Shown here: piece by piece, positions 27,351 to 36,068 of the stretch | How positions within the stretch are numbered: position 1 is the stretch's first letter | How the letters are laid out: each line of letters begins with the position of its first letter | Origin: Acidobacteriota bacterium | GTDB lineage: Bacteria > Acidobacteriota > Terriglobia > Acidiferrales > UBA7541 | Direction of reading: 5' to 3' | DNA length: 64,000 nt | Assembly: GCA_003167215.1 (NCBI GenBank) | Contig: PMTV01000014.1 | Location: 110,285 to 174,284, forward strand | Position numbers and translations under genes: made by a program | Notes under the pieces: generated by a model | What the model saw: only the letters and a program-made list of their open reading frames with translations | The model's database searches: none | What the model was told of the DNA's origin: nothing

Positions 27351-29411
27351 TTAAGGCCGGAAGCAAGGCCCGGTGGACTTCGCGTCCGGCCAAGTGCCGT
27401 AATACTGCAAGATTTCTTTGGGGGGACTCAATTTGCTCCATTGCTTCTGGAATTCATCGAATGGCTTACCGCGCGCCAGGCGGGCGCGCCGTTCTTCGTC
27501 CCTAAGTTGCTTGGTTTTTTCCGCATCCAGTTTGCGGCGCACAGGATCGTATGCAATGCGATAGACATTTTGCGCCGTCCCATCCGAGATGATCTTCTTC
27601 TTCACGTCTTCCAGAATCTCCAGGGGATCGCGCTCGAGCGGATCTCCGTAGCCCGGGCCGCCGCCGCTGAAACCGAATAGCAGATCACCTTCCTCATACA
27701 CCTTGGGAGTGCGCGCAATTAACTCCATAGTCCAATTGCCTTCGATGGTGTGCCCCTCCAGGATCGTGCGGGAGTCCATGGTGAGGTTCGGATTGGCTTC
27801 CGCCATCTGCTTCAGCAAATCCGCCTTGCGTATGCTGATCCCAGGAATGGGCGAAGAAGCGTATCCGCCGAAAAGCGGCTGGCCTAGCGGGACCTTACTG
27901 CCGTTTCCCATGCACAGCGAAACCAGGTTGGGAACTTTGTGAATCATCCATTGCTGCACACCGCCGGAACCGCCGCGATGAAGCCCCGGGCCGCTCGAAT
28001 CTTTCCAATGCTGCGATAGCGTCACCGTAACGGGCAATTCGCTTTCCACCTGCTCGGAATCCGGCGCTCGGCCAAACGCGCACCACGCAAAGCCGTAAGC
28101 GTCCATGCCGTCTTCAGCGGAGCGCCCTCCTTGCCCTTGCGTGTTCAACGAAAACGAAAGTACATCCGAAACAGCGAGGTTCCACTGCGAGTGCCCCGCG
28201 CAAATTTGCGCTGTGTGCTGGCTACCGGGCGCCGCAGCCACTTGTCTCCAGAGTCCGGCGCTCGAAAATACCATCTTCGCGAAACTATTGTGCGTCGCGT
28301 TGCGCGCCTGCATTCCGATATACACGCAGCAACTCGTGGCCGCCATTTTGTCCGGGTTGAGGATGATTCCTTCCGGAAAAAGAAAATCGATGGGCGCGAA
28401 CGTGGAGCTGGATATCGGCAGGTCGTGGAAAATATATTCGTACATGAAATTGGCGATGTGGCCGACGACCGCTTGCGGATGCACGTTGTAGGAAGAGGGG
28501 TTTTCCGGCGAAGTGCCTTCAAAATCGAAGACAAGTCCGCCGTCTTTCTTCGTGAGCGTCAAATAGCAGGCGCGGACCAGGGCCGGCGTCCAGCCAATCG
28601 CATCATTAAACACCACGGCTCGGAATTTGCCGTCGGGAAGAGCTTTGATTTTCTTTCTGGCTCCCGCCTCGGCTGTTTCACTCATCTTGCGCATCAAGCC
28701 GACGACATAGTCCGGCCCGCGTTTTTCGGCAAGCTCCAGCACGCGGACTCGTACGCGGTCGGCAGTGGTACAACGCGCGCGCAAATCGGAAATGAACATG
28801 GCCGGCGCCCGCAAACCGTACACCGTGTAAAATTCCAGAAAATCATTGCGAATCTCGAAGTTCTCCCCGATTTTAATGGGAGGAAGATTCAACCCTTCCT
28901 CGAATCGCGATTTTGCGCTGACCGGCATGCCGCCGGGTTCAATGGCACCAGTTTCCGTGGTGTGCAGCGCAGCAGTCCCCCATCCCAGAAGCTGCCCTTT
29001 ATAAAAAATGGGCATGAGCGCCACTTGATCTGGATTGTGAATGCCGCCGTAGAGAGCGTCGTTGGTGTACCAGATATCCCCGTCGCGGATTCCCGGATTT
29101 TGTTCGTAATATTTCAAAATAAATTTAATGACAATAGGCTGAATGATGGCGTGCAGGTATGTGCCGCAGGATGCGTTTATCAGATCCCCGCCGGCAGTAA
29201 ACAGCGCCACCATGGAATCGCCCGAGACGCCGAAATAGCTTCGCGACGCTCGCACGAACACTTCCATGGCCTCATCGAGAATGTCGTTAGTCACCTGCAC
29301 GCCAATTTCGTAATCGCCCTGAGCGATTTTCGCCGCGCACTGTTTTTCATAAGGCGTGGCTGGGGCTGGTTTGAGCCATGCCAGTTTTTCGGCAAGAGTT
29401 GGAATAGGCAT
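27351..29411 (-). CDS. Hydantoinase B/oxoprolinase family protein; acetophenone-carboxylase beta-like subunit
   Basis: A 686-residue HyuB-family protein. Typical segments are FTAGGDLINASCGTYLHA, GDIWYTNDALYGGIHNPDQ and GLHRGGSGGVQQ in the C-terminal third. A GAGGAG SD sits at proper distance before the ATG. HyuB proteins pair with HyuA ATP-binding subunits in hydantoinases, oxoprolinases, and acetone and acetophenone carboxylases. Presence of a zinc-ribbon gamma subunit and two HyuA genes next to it points to the biotin-independent ketone carboxylase class and against a 5-oxoprolinase. It would form the carboxyphosphate/ketone-binding part of the complex. Confidence 0.85.
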   Translation of the reverse strand: MPIPTLAEKLAWLKPAPATPYEKQCAAKIAQGDYEIGVQVTNDILDEAMEVFVRASRSYFGVSGDSMVALFTAGGDLINASCGTYLHAIIQPIVIKFILKYYEQNPGIRDGDIWYTNDALYGGIHNPDQVALMPIFYKGQLLGWGTAALHTTETGAIEPGGMPVSAKSRFEEGLNLPPIKIGENFEIRNDFLEFYTVYGLRAPAMFISDLRARCTTADRVRVRVLELAEKRGPDYVVGLMRKMSETAEAGARKKIKALPDGKFRAVVFNDAIGWTPALVRACYLTLTKKDGGLVFDFEGTSPENPSSYNVHPQAVVGHIANFMYEYIFHDLPISSSTFAPIDFLFPEGIILNPDKMAATSCCVYIGMQARNATHNSFAKMVFSSAGLWRQVAAAPGSQHTAQICAGHSQWNLAVSDVLSFSLNTQGQGGRSAEDGMDAYGFAWCAFGRAPDSEQVESELPVTVTLSQHWKDSSGPGLHRGGSGGVQQWMIHKVPNLVSLCMGNGSKVPLGQPLFGGYASSPIPGISIRKADLLKQMAEANPNLTMDSRTILEGHTIEGNWTMELIARTPKVYEEGDLLFGFSGGGPGYGDPLERDPLEILEDVKKKIISDGTAQNVYRIAYDPVRRKLDAEKTKQLRDEERRARLARGKPFDEFQKQWSKLSPPKEILQYYGTWPDAKSTGPCFRP

Positions 29412-29435
29412 CTGTCTCCTCGATTTCTCGGCGAC

Positions 29436-31556
29436 CTAGCTTTCCAGTATGCCGAGGCCTCGCTCATCAATCGAAAAACGCATCGCCGGCGGAACAACGA
29501 GCGTGGTGTATTCGCTCTCGACGATTGCAGGTCCTTCCACCACGTTTCCGGGACGCAGCAATTCGTAAGTAAAAATTGGCGTTGTACGAAAATCTTTCTC
29601 CGTCGTCCAGTACACTGGTCGCTCGGCTTTCCGCGCAGCCGCCGGGCTGTGCCCTTCCAGCGTCATTTTCGGCATTTCAACCTTCTTCGTCGGGACGATC
29701 GCCTTCAGGATGAAACTCTCGATGAAGATTCCACCTTCCGGGTTCACCACAAACGGGCTGAAGGCTTTGCTGAATTCCTTGTTAAACGCATCGCAGATGG
29801 CGCGAACGTCTTCTACCGAGTGAATCGCCAAGAGCGGGGAGAGCGCTCTTTTTACGTGAAACTGTCCGCCATAGAGCATGTCCAGCTCGAGAACGAACGA
29901 CGCATCGTTCAGATTCAAGCCGTCGCCGGTCAAATCCCGCCGTGCCTGCTCGATAAGGTTCTCCACCGTCACGTTGAAGACTGAGAATTCGTTGGATAGC
30001 TTTTGGGTACCGGGCTCCATGAGCGTGAGCTTTTTAGACACTTCGTAAACGTGCATGATATCCATGGTCGAAGACCCGAACGCGCAGAACACGGGAGAAA
30101 ACGCGAAGGTCACGGCTTTCGGAATATCGGCCTTATATCCTTCCGCATGCGTGGGGCCCGCACCGCCGCCGACGAAAAGAATGAATTCCTCAGGGCTGTA
30201 GCCGCGGAGATGAACTTCCTTCATGATCGCGGAAGCCATGTTGCCGTTGACGATTTTTCGTATGATCACAGCGCCTTCTTCCACGCTGATTCCGAGCGGC
30301 TTGGCGATCTTGTCGCGCACCGCCTGAATCGCGCGATTCTTGTCCAGTCGCATCTTCCCGCCGAAATAGTATTCCGGGTTGAGGTAGCCGAGGACCACAT
30401 CCGCGTCTGTCACCGTAGGCTCGCTTCCGCCAAGATTGAAACAAGCTGGGCCGGGAATCGAGCCGGCGCTCCGAGGACCCACCTGTAGGCGGTTCTCAAG
30501 CAGCTTGTTGACCGACGCGATCGAACCTCCCCCGGCGCCGATGGAAAGCGTCTTGATCATGGTGATGCCGACCATCCAGCGGTCAATGATGGGCCTGAAG
30601 TCGTAACTGCGCACGCTGTCTTTCACCACCAGGCCCACGTCGAAGCTGGTACCGCCCATGTCCGTCATCACCACATTTTGATATCCCAGAGTTTTTGCCA
30701 CATGATGCGCGCCCATTAGCCCGGATACTGGTCCGCTGTTGAACGTGCGGCTGGCAGCGGTGCGAAAGACTTCGGCGATTCCACCGGAACTCTGAATCAT
30801 GAGGAGCGGTTTGGAGTAGCCTTTCTCGCGCAGCTTGTCCCACATGGCGGAAAGTTCGATTTGCATGGACCGCTGCAGGTAGGCATCGAGAATTGCGGCC
30901 ATGGTTCGCTCGTACTCACCGAGCTTTCCAACCACTTGTCCGGCGAGGACCACCGGCAGATAGCCAATGTGAAATTCTTTGTACTCGTCGCGAATAATTT
31001 CCTTCACCCGTCGCTCGTTCACCGGATTCAGAAAACCCCAAAGCAACGAGACCACAAATCCGCGCGCACCACGGCTGGTGAGATAGCGAACTTTTTCACG
31101 CAGGTCGTTTTCATCAAGCGGCCGGATCACTCTGCCGCGCGAGTCCACGCGCTCTTTTACGCCGACGATCATGTCCCGCGGTATCAGCGGTTCCGGCTTG
31201 TTCTGAACGGCAAGATTCCTGCGCTCGGAAACACGCGTGCCGTCGATCCACTGTGCGCCCCGGCCGATCAACACTACGTCTTCATGGCCTTCGGTCGTGA
31301 TCAACCCCAAACGCGGGCCTTTCTTTTCAATCAGGCGGTTTAGCGCGATGGTTGTCGAGTAGCGGATCATTTCGATGCCCGGCAGCAGATCTTCAATCTT
31401 CATGCCCAGCGCTGCCGCACCGTCTTCAATCACGCGCGTAAAGCAGACGGAAAGATCGTACGGGGTCGTCGGAGACTTTTTGATCAGAGCCTTCCCGTTA
31501 TAGTTGAGGACCAGATCGGTGAAGGTCCCGCCGACATCGATATCGATAGAATTCAT
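29436..31556 (-). CDS. Hydantoinase A/oxoprolinase family protein; ketone carboxylase alpha-like subunit
   Basis: A 706-residue HyuA-family protein of the ASKHA nucleotide-binding fold. The N-terminal SIDIDVGGTFTDLVL is the phosphate-1 motif, followed by YDLSVCF, the central VVMTDMGGTSFDVGLV and the C-terminal FVGGGAGPTHAEGY. It would bind ATP to activate the ketone as an enol phosphate or bicarbonate as carboxyphosphate. The start overlaps the gamma subunit stop (ATGA), and HyuB follows after 24 bases. Together with 31967-33988 it gives two non-identical HyuA subunits, the alpha and alpha-prime arrangement described for acetophenone carboxylase. Confidence 0.85.
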   Translation of the reverse strand: MNSIDIDVGGTFTDLVLNYNGKALIKKSPTTPYDLSVCFTRVIEDGAAALGMKIEDLLPGIEMIRYSTTIALNRLIEKKGPRLGLITTEGHEDVVLIGRGAQWIDGTRVSERRNLAVQNKPEPLIPRDMIVGVKERVDSRGRVIRPLDENDLREKVRYLTSRGARGFVVSLLWGFLNPVNERRVKEIIRDEYKEFHIGYLPVVLAGQVVGKLGEYERTMAAILDAYLQRSMQIELSAMWDKLREKGYSKPLLMIQSSGGIAEVFRTAASRTFNSGPVSGLMGAHHVAKTLGYQNVVMTDMGGTSFDVGLVVKDSVRSYDFRPIIDRWMVGITMIKTLSIGAGGGSIASVNKLLENRLQVGPRSAGSIPGPACFNLGGSEPTVTDADVVLGYLNPEYYFGGKMRLDKNRAIQAVRDKIAKPLGISVEEGAVIIRKIVNGNMASAIMKEVHLRGYSPEEFILFVGGGAGPTHAEGYKADIPKAVTFAFSPVFCAFGSSTMDIMHVYEVSKKLTLMEPGTQKLSNEFSVFNVTVENLIEQARRDLTGDGLNLNDASFVLELDMLYGGQFHVKRALSPLLAIHSVEDVRAICDAFNKEFSKAFSPFVVNPEGGIFIESFILKAIVPTKKVEMPKMTLEGHSPAAARKAERPVYWTTEKDFRTTPIFTYELLRPGNVVEGPAIVESEYTTLVVPPAMRFSIDERGLGILES

Positions 31557-31939
31557 TCGGCGGCCTCCAGGCGCTGTTCGCGAATCACGAACTCTCCCTT
31601 TTGCAGTCTTTCTTTCAACCGGTCCACATCAATTTCTATATCGTGCGTGATGGGATGCCCGGGAGGCAGGTATTCCGTCTCCACTTGCGTACCGCAGCCC
31701 GGACAATAAAATTCGACGATGCGGACCCAAAGCGGGTCGGGAGAAAAATTGAATGCTCCGGAAACCAGCGGCGGATGAATTTCCCGTGGATCGCGATCGT
31801 GAACCAAACAGCCCTTTTTGTAATTCTCTCGGGCCGGGCCGATTACGCGATTGCAACGGTTACACATCCACTGTTCGCTATCGAGATCCAAATCGAGGTA
31901 CTCAGTGATGCGTAGACGATTTTTTTGCTGTGTGGCCAT
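31553..31939 (-). CDS. Acetone/acetophenone carboxylase gamma-like zinc-ribbon subunit
   Basis: A 128-residue protein with two CxxC pairs, CNRCNRVIG near residue 26 and FYCPGCGTQVE near residue 80, plus CLVHDRDPREIHPP between them. This is the pattern of the acetone carboxylase gamma subunit family, a small zinc-binding subunit. It ends in a charged tail (DVDRLKERLQKGEF). An AGAGGAAAG SD precedes the ATG. Its presence is the main reason to call the neighbouring HyuA/HyuB genes a ketone carboxylase and not a hydantoinase. Confidence 0.85.
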   Translation of the reverse strand: MATQQKNRLRITEYLDLDLDSEQWMCNRCNRVIGPARENYKKGCLVHDRDPREIHPPLVSGAFNFSPDPLWVRIVEFYCPGCGTQVETEYLPPGHPITHDIEIDVDRLKERLQKGEFVIREQRLEAAE

Positions 31940-31966
31940 TGAGCTTTCCTCTTTCGGCGCGGCCGA

Positions 31967-33988
31967 CTAAACCTTTGGGGAAACGCGGCTGAGCGAGCCG
32001 TTTCCGAAACGGTCCATTATCATTTCCCATCCCTCGGGAATAAAATAGGTGCTGTTCACGTCTTCGAGCACTGCACACCCACTGACTCGGTTGCCGGGCC
32101 GCAATGCTTCCCAATTGTAAATTTGCGCTTCGCCTTTGCTGCTGCCCCACAAAACCTTGCGCGTCCCCTTGCGCGCGTGCGACGAATCGGGGCCTTGCAA
32201 CGGGCGTTCGACCAGCCGCGGCTTGGGCATCCCTTTCTTCACCGATACGCGGATCAGCTCGAGCGAAATCGGGCCGTCTGGCGCGCCTCCAGGATTCCCG
32301 AGGGCCTTGGCGAGCGCCGCTTGCAGATCCTTCTCGCTGCGCAGAGACGATTCCGAGCAAGGCACCGAGATTGAGCTGTGGCCGTTTCGAGATACATCCA
32401 TTTCGTAGGCGTAACTAATCCCATCAGGACGAATGCCTTCACCGAGAAGATCCTTCACGCCTTCCGCTTTCATTTCCTCGATCATCTGCCGAATTCGGAT
32501 GAGGCCGACATCTGAAATCGCGACCCCTGCTAGCGAGCCTTCGTACAGATGAGAAATGTCGGAGACAGAAGAGCCGAAAGCGCTGAATACGGGTCCCAGA
32601 GAAAATAATTGCACGCGATTGAGCCCCGCTTTTTCCGCTACGCCGCACGCGAACAAGCTGCCGTTACCTCCGTAAGCGAAGAGAATCGATTTCGACCAAT
32701 CCCGGTTCAGCCCTTTTTCGGTGCTGACGATCATGTTCGCGACAGATTCGAAGGCTCGGTCGAGGACGATCCGGCAGGCTTCCTCAATCGTCAAGTTCAG
32801 CGGCCGCGCCACTGATTCAGCAATCACCTTGCGAGCCAATTCCAGATCGATCGTTTTGGCTCCGCCAAGAAAATAATCCGGATTGATTAGTCCTGCTGCG
32901 ACGAACGCGTCGGTGAGCGTCGGCTGATCCCCTCCGAGCCCGTAACACGCAGGCCCTGGAAATGAACCCATGCTCTCCGGACCCAACTGAACACTCGCCT
33001 TTTCGGCATTCGGGAGAGGTTTCACCACGCTGCCGCCGCCCAATGCGATCGAATGCAAATCAGGAAGCGAGATCGCTACGGGGATGCCGAAAAAATCGGA
33101 TGGCCTGCGGTAGATCGGTTCGCCGTTGAGCAGCACGCTGATCTTCGCGGTGGTCCCGCCAATATCCATCGAGATCACGTCATTGAAACCGTAAGCCTTT
33201 GCCAGGTAGGCGCTGGCATGAATTCCCAGAATCGGTCCGGATTCGATCGTATCAATCGCCTTGGTCTTGGCGATTCCCGCCACGCCACCATTGATATGAC
33301 TCACCAAAAAAGTGCCGGTGTACCCGGCACTTTGGCGAAGGTCATCCTCAGCCTTGAACAGCGTCGCCGCCAGCGCTCCATGCGTGTACGTATTGATCAG
33401 CGCGGAATACGTGCGCGTTTGGTCCTCCGCGGATTTGGAAATATCGCTCCCGGCTAAGACCGGCACAGAACCCAGGAAATGATCCGGATACTGTTGGTCG
33501 ATGATTCGTTTGACGGCGATTTCCCGCCGGGGATCACGATGCGAACCTTCCAGGCTGACGCAGATGCGTCGCACGCCGCTTTCCAGAAGTTTGCGCGCGG
33601 CATTCATGATCTCGGGCTCGCCCGCAGAATCATTCACGCCGATTACATCCTGCTCGGATATCAGGCGATTTAAAACGCTGCTGCGGGGCTCTTGTCCATA
33701 AAGGTCTTTCTGGTGACCTTGGGAGACCAGCAAGCCGATGCGGGGGCCTCGCGATTCCGCCAGCACGTTGGAAGTGATCGTAGTGGACCAGCGAATCAAC
33801 TCCACGTTTTCGAGGAATTCATTCGTGCCGGGGAAATCCAGTTTCGCGGCTCCTCGGGACAGGCAGTCAAACAGGCAAACGGTCAAGTCGTGCGGGGTGG
33901 TATCCACTTTCACGCAGAAGATTTCTTCACCGCTAGTGAAAATCCCGTCCGTTAGCGTTCCGCCGACGTCAATGTCCACTGTCCACAC
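31967..33988 (-). CDS. Second hydantoinase A family protein; ketone carboxylase alpha-prime-like subunit
   Basis: About 673 residues. The ORF track starts at 34102 inside the upstream ligase gene, but the GTG at 33988 is preceded by AGGTGAGG at five bases and yields VWTVDIDVGGTLTDGIF, the normal HyuA N-terminus. The second phosphate motif is VISMDIGGTTAKISV, and AYGGNGSLFACGVAEKAG lies in the C-terminal half. It is paralogous to the HyuA at 29436 but clearly different, as the alpha-prime subunit of acetophenone carboxylase is. It is 23 bases after the ligase and 27 bases before the gamma gene. Confidence 0.85.
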   Translation of the reverse strand: MWTVDIDVGGTLTDGIFTSGEEIFCVKVDTTPHDLTVCLFDCLSRGAAKLDFPGTNEFLENVELIRWSTTITSNVLAESRGPRIGLLVSQGHQKDLYGQEPRSSVLNRLISEQDVIGVNDSAGEPEIMNAARKLLESGVRRICVSLEGSHRDPRREIAVKRIIDQQYPDHFLGSVPVLAGSDISKSAEDQTRTYSALINTYTHGALAATLFKAEDDLRQSAGYTGTFLVSHINGGVAGIAKTKAIDTIESGPILGIHASAYLAKAYGFNDVISMDIGGTTAKISVLLNGEPIYRRPSDFFGIPVAISLPDLHSIALGGGSVVKPLPNAEKASVQLGPESMGSFPGPACYGLGGDQPTLTDAFVAAGLINPDYFLGGAKTIDLELARKVIAESVARPLNLTIEEACRIVLDRAFESVANMIVSTEKGLNRDWSKSILFAYGGNGSLFACGVAEKAGLNRVQLFSLGPVFSAFGSSVSDISHLYEGSLAGVAISDVGLIRIRQMIEEMKAEGVKDLLGEGIRPDGISYAYEMDVSRNGHSSISVPCSESSLRSEKDLQAALAKALGNPGGAPDGPISLELIRVSVKKGMPKPRLVERPLQGPDSSHARKGTRKVLWGSSKGEAQIYNWEALRPGNRVSGCAVLEDVNSTYFIPEGWEMIMDRFGNGSLSRVSPKV

Positions 33989-34011
33989 AGCAACCTCACC
34001 TGGCCTGGGGA

Positions 34012-35919
34012 TTATTTCTTCTGGATTCGCAAAACTTGCGCACATGGTTTCGCTGCGTAAAGCTGATCGAGAGTTGCGGCACGTCGATTGAGAACCGCAC
34101 ACTGGTTTAGCGAGCCTTTGTCGGTGATTTCGCCGCCATCCAGTGAAGGCGGCTCCTGCACCACCATCGCTCTCGTGACGCGAGTGGAACTCCCTGTGGC
34201 ATTCACAGCAAAGCTCTCGAGCAACTCTTGAAAACGCCGGTGCACGTTTGGATGTCCGAAAATCTCTGCTGCGGATGAGGAGCGCTCAAGCCCCAAGCAA
34301 AGAGCGCGACATTCATCGATATCTCCAAAGATCATCAGGCCCACTTCATCTCGATCGTGGCCGGTTACAACCACGTCGCGGACAAATGGGGCGAAGTGGC
34401 TCAGAATCCTGCCGCGAAGAGCACCCACGTTGACCCATGTCCCGCTCGAAAGCTTGAAATCCTCTGAAAGTCGCCCATCAAACTCGAAACCTTTGTTCAC
34501 ATCGGACGGATCCACGAAACGAAGCGCATCTCCGAAGCTGTAGAACCCTTCTTGATCAAATGTCTTTCGCGTGAGTTCCGGTTGGCGCCAGTAACCTGGT
34601 GTTACATTTGGTCCGCGAACTCTCACTTCGAGTTTCTTGCCACATGGCACAAGTTTGGCCTCAACACCGGGAATAGGAATACCGACGACGCCTGCCCGGT
34701 CGGTTTCCCAGGTGGCTTGGATGGCCATAGGGGAAGTCTCCGTGGCGCCGAGGCCGGAGACCATCACGATTCGCTCGCCACAAGTCTCAAGCGCCAGGGC
34801 TCGGTAAGCATCCCAGACCGGCTGCGATAAGCCTGCGCCCGCATAAAACAAGAGACCCAGGCGGCGGAAGAAATTTTCACGAAGCTTTGTTTCTCCGCGC
34901 AGGGCCGGCAGCAGATCCTCATAGCCTTTAGGAACGTTGAAGTAAACCGTCGGAGAGATCTCGCGCAGATTGCGAATGGTTTCTTCGATGAATCCGGGAC
35001 CCGGCTTGCCGTCGTCAATATAAAAACTCCCACCATTGTAAAGGGCGATGCCCACGTTGTGGTTTCCGCCGAAGGTGTGATTCCAAGGAAGCCAGTCCAC
35101 CAGCACAGGAGGCTCGTCCTGCAGAAAACAAAATACCTGCGCGATCATTTGCTGATTGCAGCAGATCATCCGGTGCGTGTTGATGACAGCTTTGGGCATT
35201 CCGGTCGAACCGGAAGTGAAAAGAAACTTAGCCACGCTATCAGGCTTTATCTGTTGGCGCGCGGCAGCTAAGCCGGCTGTCGGCGCAGTAGCCAGGAGGT
35301 TGGCAAACAGGGTTGCCTTTCTCCCCTTTGGGGCAGCGCTCGTAACCACGAGCTCGGTATCCCTGCTGACAACTGCCTCGATAGCGCTGCCATACCGCTC
35401 GCCGTTCGAGGCAAATACCAAACCCGGTGTGAGGATGCCCAGCGTATGCCGCAGCCGGCCGAAATCTTTGGAAACCAGCGAATAGGCGGGCGAAAGGTGC
35501 GCTGTAGGAACTCCTACGTGCTGTCCAGCCAACATGAGCACCAAATGCTCGAGATCGTTCTCGGAGAGAATTGCTACGGGTCGCTCGGCCGACAGGCCTC
35601 GGTCCAGCAAAGCTTGTCCGACACTTTCCACTGCCGCGAGCACTTGTGCATAGGTAAGCCTTCGCCATTCCCTGCTCACATCCCTCTGAGCGGCGCAAAT
35701 TCTTTCCGGAAACGCCTTCGCCCAATGGACCAGGCGATCCGTAAGAACTTTCGGATACGGACCTAGCGCTTCATCTGGGCGCACCAGTAATGTTCCGTCG
35801 GCCAGCTTTTCAACGGACGCTCCGGAAGTCCGGAGCCGCACTTGGCGGACGCCCGCGCCCCCAATCCGGTGCTGCACGCGCGGGCTGTTCTTGGCGTGAC
35901 TCGAGTTCATTGTTTCCAT
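34012..35919 (-). CDS. Feruloyl-CoA synthase-like aryl-CoA ligase
   Basis: A 635-residue AMP-forming ligase of the feruloyl-CoA synthase type, marked by the N-terminal RPDEALGPYPKVLTDRL and the THLSPAYSLVSKDFGRLRH stretch. The P-loop is FLFTSGSTGMPKAV near residue 232 and a GLGATETSPM motif stands near residue 390. It would make the CoA ester of an aromatic acid. As first gene of the carboxylase operon it may activate the aroylacetate produced by the carboxylase, in the role the benzoylacetate-CoA ligase has in the acetophenone pathway; a cinnamate-type substrate is the alternative. Confidence 0.85.
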   Translation of the reverse strand: METMNSSHAKNSPRVQHRIGGAGVRQVRLRTSGASVEKLADGTLLVRPDEALGPYPKVLTDRLVHWAKAFPERICAAQRDVSREWRRLTYAQVLAAVESVGQALLDRGLSAERPVAILSENDLEHLVLMLAGQHVGVPTAHLSPAYSLVSKDFGRLRHTLGILTPGLVFASNGERYGSAIEAVVSRDTELVVTSAAPKGRKATLFANLLATAPTAGLAAARQQIKPDSVAKFLFTSGSTGMPKAVINTHRMICCNQQMIAQVFCFLQDEPPVLVDWLPWNHTFGGNHNVGIALYNGGSFYIDDGKPGPGFIEETIRNLREISPTVYFNVPKGYEDLLPALRGETKLRENFFRRLGLLFYAGAGLSQPVWDAYRALALETCGERIVMVSGLGATETSPMAIQATWETDRAGVVGIPIPGVEAKLVPCGKKLEVRVRGPNVTPGYWRQPELTRKTFDQEGFYSFGDALRFVDPSDVNKGFEFDGRLSEDFKLSSGTWVNVGALRGRILSHFAPFVRDVVVTGHDRDEVGLMIFGDIDECRALCLGLERSSSAAEIFGHPNVHRRFQELLESFAVNATGSSTRVTRAMVVQEPPSLDGGEITDKGSLNQCAVLNRRAATLDQLYAAKPCAQVLRIQKK

Positions 35920-36068
35920 AATATCAGTAGGAATGGTTTTGCAGACCCCCGGTTATGGGCAGGCACAACTGTTATGCGGTACAAGATAAGTAGCACACAG
36001 AAAACCGTCACCGGCCGGGAAGCGTCCGGTCGCAAATCGCAGGCCGGACCCTCCCCCGCCGACAGGCG

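Noticed and set aside
28131-29984. 617-residue plus-strand ORF
   Set aside because: Antisense to HyuB and HyuA; Arg/His-rich with no recognisable motif.
27351-33988. 5-oxoprolinase or hydantoinase operon
   Set aside because: The zinc-ribbon gamma subunit and two different HyuA genes are typical of ketone carboxylases; rejected as the first choice but not excluded.
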